A stretch of 15,075 bases of DNA from an uncultured Christensenellaceae bacterium (lineage in GTDB: Bacteria; Bacillota; Clostridia; Christensenellales; CAG-138): contig CABSAH010000024.1 in assembly GCA_902475645.1 (NCBI GenBank), positions 1-15,075 on the forward strand. The letters run 5' to 3'. The first letter of the stretch is position 1. Each line of letters opens with the position of its first letter. Positions 12,471 to 15,075 of the stretch are shown here, piece by piece. A program made the position numbers and the translations under genes. Under the pieces are notes generated by a model. It was not told where the DNA came from. It made no database searches and worked only from the letters and a program-made list of their open reading frames with translations.

Positions 12471-12491
12471 CTGGGGAAATATGTTCCCCGG
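12471..12491 (+). promoter_or_regulatory. 5'-end hairpin of gap mRNA
   Basis: CTGGGGAA (12471-12478) pairs with TTCCCCGG (12484-12491) around a 5-base loop, including one G-U pair. It begins at the predicted transcription start and is followed by an A-rich stretch, not a U-run. It is therefore more likely an mRNA-stabilising 5' stem than a terminator. Confidence 0.5.
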
Positions 12492-12526
12492 TAAAAAATT
12501 TTATTGTATCGGAGGATATCGCGGCA

Positions 12527-13546
12527 ATGGCTATCAAGCTTGGTATCAATGGTTTTGGCAGAATCGGCAGGACTGTACTGCGTATCGCGGCGGAAAGGCC
12601 GGAGGAATTCGAAATATGCGGCATCAACCTTCGCAAGGCTGAACCCGAATACATGGTTTATCTTTTGAAGTACGATTCCGTGTTCGGACGCTTCCCCGGC
12701 ACCGTGGAGCAGACCGAAAACGGAATAAGCATAAACGGCCGCGAGATTGCCGTTTTCAGCAGCAATGACGTGACCGAAATACCTTGGGATAGCTGCGGCG
12801 CGGAATATATAGTTGAATCCACGGGCGCGTTCAATACCACGGAGCTTGCATCCGGCCACCTTGCCCACGGCGCAAAGAAGGTTGTGCTCAGCGCCCCCGC
12901 AAAGGATAAGGAAACGCCCACCTACGTTATGGGCGTAAACCATTGGGAATACGAAACCAAGTTCAACGTGGTTTCCAACGCAAGCTGCACCACCAACTGC
13001 ATAGCCCCGCTTACCAAAATAGTTCACGATAACTTCGGCATAGAGCAGGGCCTTATGTCCACAATACACTCCGCAACCTCCAAGCAGAAGCCCGTAGACG
13101 CCCGCGCCGGCCGCGACTGGCGCACCGGCAGGAGCGTATTCAACAACATAATCCCCTCCACCACAGGCGCGGCCAAGGCCTGCGCGCTGGTTATGCCCAG
13201 CCTTAAGGGCAAGCTGACGGGCATGAGCTTCCGCGTTCCCACAAACGACGTAAGCGTTGTTGACCTTACCGCGCGTCTCAGCCGCCCCACCACATATAAG
13301 GAAATATGCGACGCCGTTGAGGAAGCCAGCCGCACCACCATGAAGGGCATAGTCACCTTCACCCGCGACGAGGTTGTTTCCAGCGATATGCGCGGCGAAA
13401 GCCACACCTGCATATTCGATGAAAACGCGGGCATAATGCTGGACGAAACATTCGTTAAGCTCATAGCCTGGTACGACAATGAATGGGGTTATAGCTGCAA
13501 GGTGCTTGACCTGATTGCATACATGGCTCAGCGCGACGCCGAATAA
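12527..13546 (+). CDS. gap: Glyceraldehyde-3-phosphate dehydrogenase, type I
   Basis: This 339-residue enzyme converts glyceraldehyde 3-phosphate, phosphate and NAD(P) to 1,3-bisphosphoglycerate in glycolysis. The Rossmann start NGFGRIGR is at 8-15. The catalytic C154 is in SNASCTTNC, and H181 lies in TIHSATSKQK. The segment DWRTGRSVFNNIIPSTTGAAKA resembles the enteric/Bacteroides/eukaryote-like lineage rather than the usual Bacillus type with PHKDLRRAR. At the end of the second strand, where NAD-specific enzymes usually carry aspartate (VNDL), this one has I33-N34-L35-R36, which could relax cofactor choice toward NADP. GGAGG precedes the ATG by 11 bases. It is a single-gene unit with a strong promoter and its own terminator. 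It also uses the glyceraldehyde 3-phosphate that DeoC makes, although it is a separate transcript. Confidence 0.97.
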   Translation: MAIKLGINGFGRIGRTVLRIAAERPEEFEICGINLRKAEPEYMVYLLKYDSVFGRFPGTVEQTENGISINGREIAVFSSNDVTEIPWDSCGAEYIVESTGAFNTTELASGHLAHGAKKVVLSAPAKDKETPTYVMGVNHWEYETKFNVVSNASCTTNCIAPLTKIVHDNFGIEQGLMSTIHSATSKQKPVDARAGRDWRTGRSVFNNIIPSTTGAAKACALVMPSLKGKLTGMSFRVPTNDVSVVDLTARLSRPTTYKEICDAVEEASRTTMKGIVTFTRDEVVSSDMRGESHTCIFDENAGIMLDETFVKLIAWYDNEWGYSCKVLDLIAYMAQRDAE

Positions 13547-13567
13547 AAAGGCAAAACGCCATTTCAA

Positions 13568-13595
13568 GGGAGCGGTTTGACAGCCGCTCCTTTTT
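13568..13595 (+). terminator. Intrinsic terminator of gap
   Basis: GGAGCGG (13569-13575) pairs with CCGCTCC (13584-13590) around an 8-base loop, followed by TTTTT (13591-13595). An extra G-U pair at the base is possible. It lies 22 bases after the gap stop codon. Confidence 0.88.
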
Positions 13596-13601
13596 GTATG
13601 C

Positions 13602-13624
13602 AAAAAGGGACGCTGCCGCGTCCC
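13602..13624 (-). terminator. Intrinsic terminator of the PLP enzyme gene
   Basis: GGGACGC (13607-13613) and GCGTCCC (13618-13624) pair perfectly around TGCC. The A-run at 13602-13606 becomes the U-run of the leftward transcript. It is about 30 bases beyond the stop of the leftward gene and back to back with the gap terminator. Confidence 0.87.
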
Positions 13625-13654
13625 CGTTGCTTTTTGCTTATTGCGTTTGCGGGC

Positions 13655-15075
13655 TTATATCCTGTCCGCCACGCCCGTGCGGGCGTTGAACTCGGTTATA
13701 AGCTTATCCAAATCCTTGGCCTGTTCGTGTATGGCCTTCCAGTAATCACGATCGTACCACTGCGCGTTAAGCTCGTCAACCGTTCTGCCCTGCTGCTCAA
13801 CCCAAGTGTAGTACTTCAAATTGTGTATGCGCTTGCGGTCGGCATAGGTAAGCTCCGCCATATTGTCCGTGCGGATGCCGTGCAGATGCTCGCTGAAGTC
13901 GCGCGCGGCGGTAAGCATGGAGTAGCTGCCCTGCTGCTCGTTAAGCTCCCTCACGCGGCTTTCGTACATAACGGCGCTGTCCGTAGCAACGGTAGCCACA
14001 ACGTCGTCGCCCGTAAGCTCATAATACTTGGCGAACTTTATGCAGCAAAGCACGTTCGCTATGCCGCTTATGCCAAGCAGCGAAAGCTGCTCTATTGTTT
14101 CGTCGGGCACATGCACAACCTCTTTCAGGTACTTATGGCCTTCCTCGCTGTTGAACAGCCTGAGCAGGTTCTGGCTGTCCTCATCATCTATATCTATTAC
14201 CATATCGGTATTGCGCACGTTATGCACCCAAGGCACATGCTTATCGCCAATGCCCTCTATGCGGTGTCCGCCAAAGCCGTTTTCAAGCAGCGTGGGGCAT
14301 TGCAGCGCCTCGCCCACGGCAAGCTTGGAGTAGGGATACTGCTCCTTCAAATAATCGCCCGCGCTCATTGTGCCAGCGGAGCCGGAGGTGAAGCACGCGC
14401 CCGCAAAGCGGCTGATAGGGGTCTTTATCCTTTCGTAGGCTTCCGCTATGGCGTGGCCCGTAACCTGATAGTGCCACAGCACGTTGCCCATTTCCTCAAA
14501 CTGGTTGAATATTATAACGTCGTCCCTGGTGCGCCTAAGCTCCCAGGTCTTGTCGAATATCTCCTTAACGTTGGATTCGCAGCCCGGCGTAGCAATGACC
14601 TCGCCCGCAATTTTGGATAGCCAGTCAAAGCGCTCGCGGCTCATTTCCGCGGGAAGTATGGCTATGGAGTCGCAGCCGAGCAGCTTTGAATTGTATGCGC
14701 CGCCGCGGCAGTAGTTGCCCGTTGAGGGCCAAACGGCCTTGTTGAACGTTGGGTCGAACTGGCCGGTAACAAGGCGCGGGGCAAGGCAGCCGAAGCTTGC
14801 GCCTACCTTATGGCAGCCGGTGGGGAACCATTTGCCGCACAGCACTATTATGCGCGCATCCACGCCGGTAAGCGAGGAGGGAAGCTCAATAAAGTTCACC
14901 CCGCCAAAGCCGCCGCCCTGCATGGTGGGTTCATTGTGCCAGCTTATCCTGAAAAGGTTGAGCGGGTTAACATCCCACAAGCCGACGTTTTTAAGCGCCT
15001 TCTTAACGTTTTCGGGTATAAGGGCCGGGTTCTGCATCTGCGCAAAGGTGGGTATCAATATGTTGCGTTCCTTGG
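13655..15075 (-). CDS. Fold-type-II PLP-dependent enzyme, cysteine synthase/threonine synthase-like, start outside window
   Basis: At least 473 residues are encoded, and the 5' end lies beyond the right edge. The frame stays open through KERNIL to the edge, so a TTG at 15056-15058 that could be read as a start is probably internal (numbering below counts from it). Motifs fit the tryptophan synthase beta/cysteine synthase fold. PTGCHKVGASFG (79-90) holds the likely PLP lysine K84. WPSTGNYCRGGAYNSKLLG (110-128) corresponds to the substrate loop S-G-N. GSAGT (226-230) resembles the phosphate-binding glycine loop. I recall close relatives in Clostridia annotated only as PLP-dependent protein beta subunit. 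The substrate is unknown; an amino acid lyase or synthase is the best guess. It is convergent with gap and outside the purine operons, so a role there (for example in place of ygeX) is speculation. Confidence 0.75.
   Translation of the reverse strand, partial: KERNILIPTFAQMQNPALIPENVKKALKNVGLWDVNPLNLFRISWHNEPTMQGGGFGGVNFIELPSSLTGVDARIIVLCGKWFPTGCHKVGASFGCLAPRLVTGQFDPTFNKAVWPSTGNYCRGGAYNSKLLGCDSIAILPAEMSRERFDWLSKIAGEVIATPGCESNVKEIFDKTWELRRTRDDVIIFNQFEEMGNVLWHYQVTGHAIAEAYERIKTPISRFAGACFTSGSAGTMSAGDYLKEQYPYSKLAVGEALQCPTLLENGFGGHRIEGIGDKHVPWVHNVRNTDMVIDIDDEDSQNLLRLFNSEEGHKYLKEVVHVPDETIEQLSLLGISGIANVLCCIKFAKYYELTGDDVVATVATDSAVMYESRVRELNEQQGSYSMLTAARDFSEHLHGIRTDNMAELTYADRKRIHNLKYYTWVEQQGRTVDELNAQWYDRDYWKAIHEQAKDLDKLITEFNARTGVADRI

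Noticed and set aside
13577..14620. 347-codon open frame antisense to the PLP enzyme
   Set aside because: It starts inside the gap terminator, has no ribosome binding site, and is a codon-bias shadow of the PLP gene.
1..15075. CRISPR arrays, tRNA or rRNA genes, insertion sequences, prophage or defence genes
   Set aside because: No regularly spaced repeats, cloverleaf sequences, transposase or integrase motifs, or defence-type domains were found on either strand.

Overview
The window looks like a chromosomal segment of an anaerobic member of the Bacillota, most likely a gut-type Clostridia. The reasons are strong AGGAGG-type ribosome binding sites, sigma-A-like promoters, intrinsic terminators with U-runs, a fairly GC-rich coding sequence that still uses ATA heavily for isoleucine, and a two-hairpin intergenic repeat of a kind I recall from Clostridia. 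The exact genus cannot be read from the sequence.

Positions 1-11316 hold a purine-catabolism locus of the selenium-linked type (yge/ygf/ssnA/xdhD in E. coli terms). It is built as two divergent operons around a 281-base control region (3403-3683). Leftward are a YheO-type PAS/HTH regulator, ygeY (M20 hydrolase) and ygeW (knotted carbamoyltransferase-like), ending at a terminator at 72-97. Rightward are ssnA (amidohydrolase), ygfK (DHOD-like, Fe-S, FAD and NAD(P) flavoprotein), a selenium-dependent xanthine dehydrogenase of the fused 2Fe-2S plus molybdopterin type, and deoC (deoxyribose-phosphate aldolase), ending at a terminator at 11290-11316. The rightward genes are 19-33 bases apart, so they are almost certainly co-transcribed. 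The xanthine dehydrogenase has no FAD subunit in the window, and YgfK is the natural candidate for its electron partner. deoC would feed the sugar of deoxynucleosides into glycolysis while the other genes handle the base. From memory, published work links most of these genes to anaerobic urate/purine use by gut bacteria. The gene set is therefore known in outline. The attached deoC and the YheO-type regulator are the less familiar parts.

Positions 11337-12330 carry two small divergent genes: a DUF1292 protein with a Cys/His-rich tail (leftward) and a degenerate GNAT-like protein (rightward, with its own terminator).

Positions 12331-13595 carry a stand-alone glyceraldehyde-3-phosphate dehydrogenase gene. 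It has a near-perfect sigma-A promoter, repeated TTATGTT motifs, a palindrome over the -35 box and a hairpin at the predicted mRNA 5' end. Convergent to it, and running off the right edge, is a fold-type-II PLP enzyme of unknown substrate (13655-15075, start not in the window). Each of these two convergent genes has its own terminator.

Not present here, though expected somewhere in the genome if the pathway works: genes for the labile selenium cofactor and molybdopterin synthesis, ygeX, and carbamate kinase.
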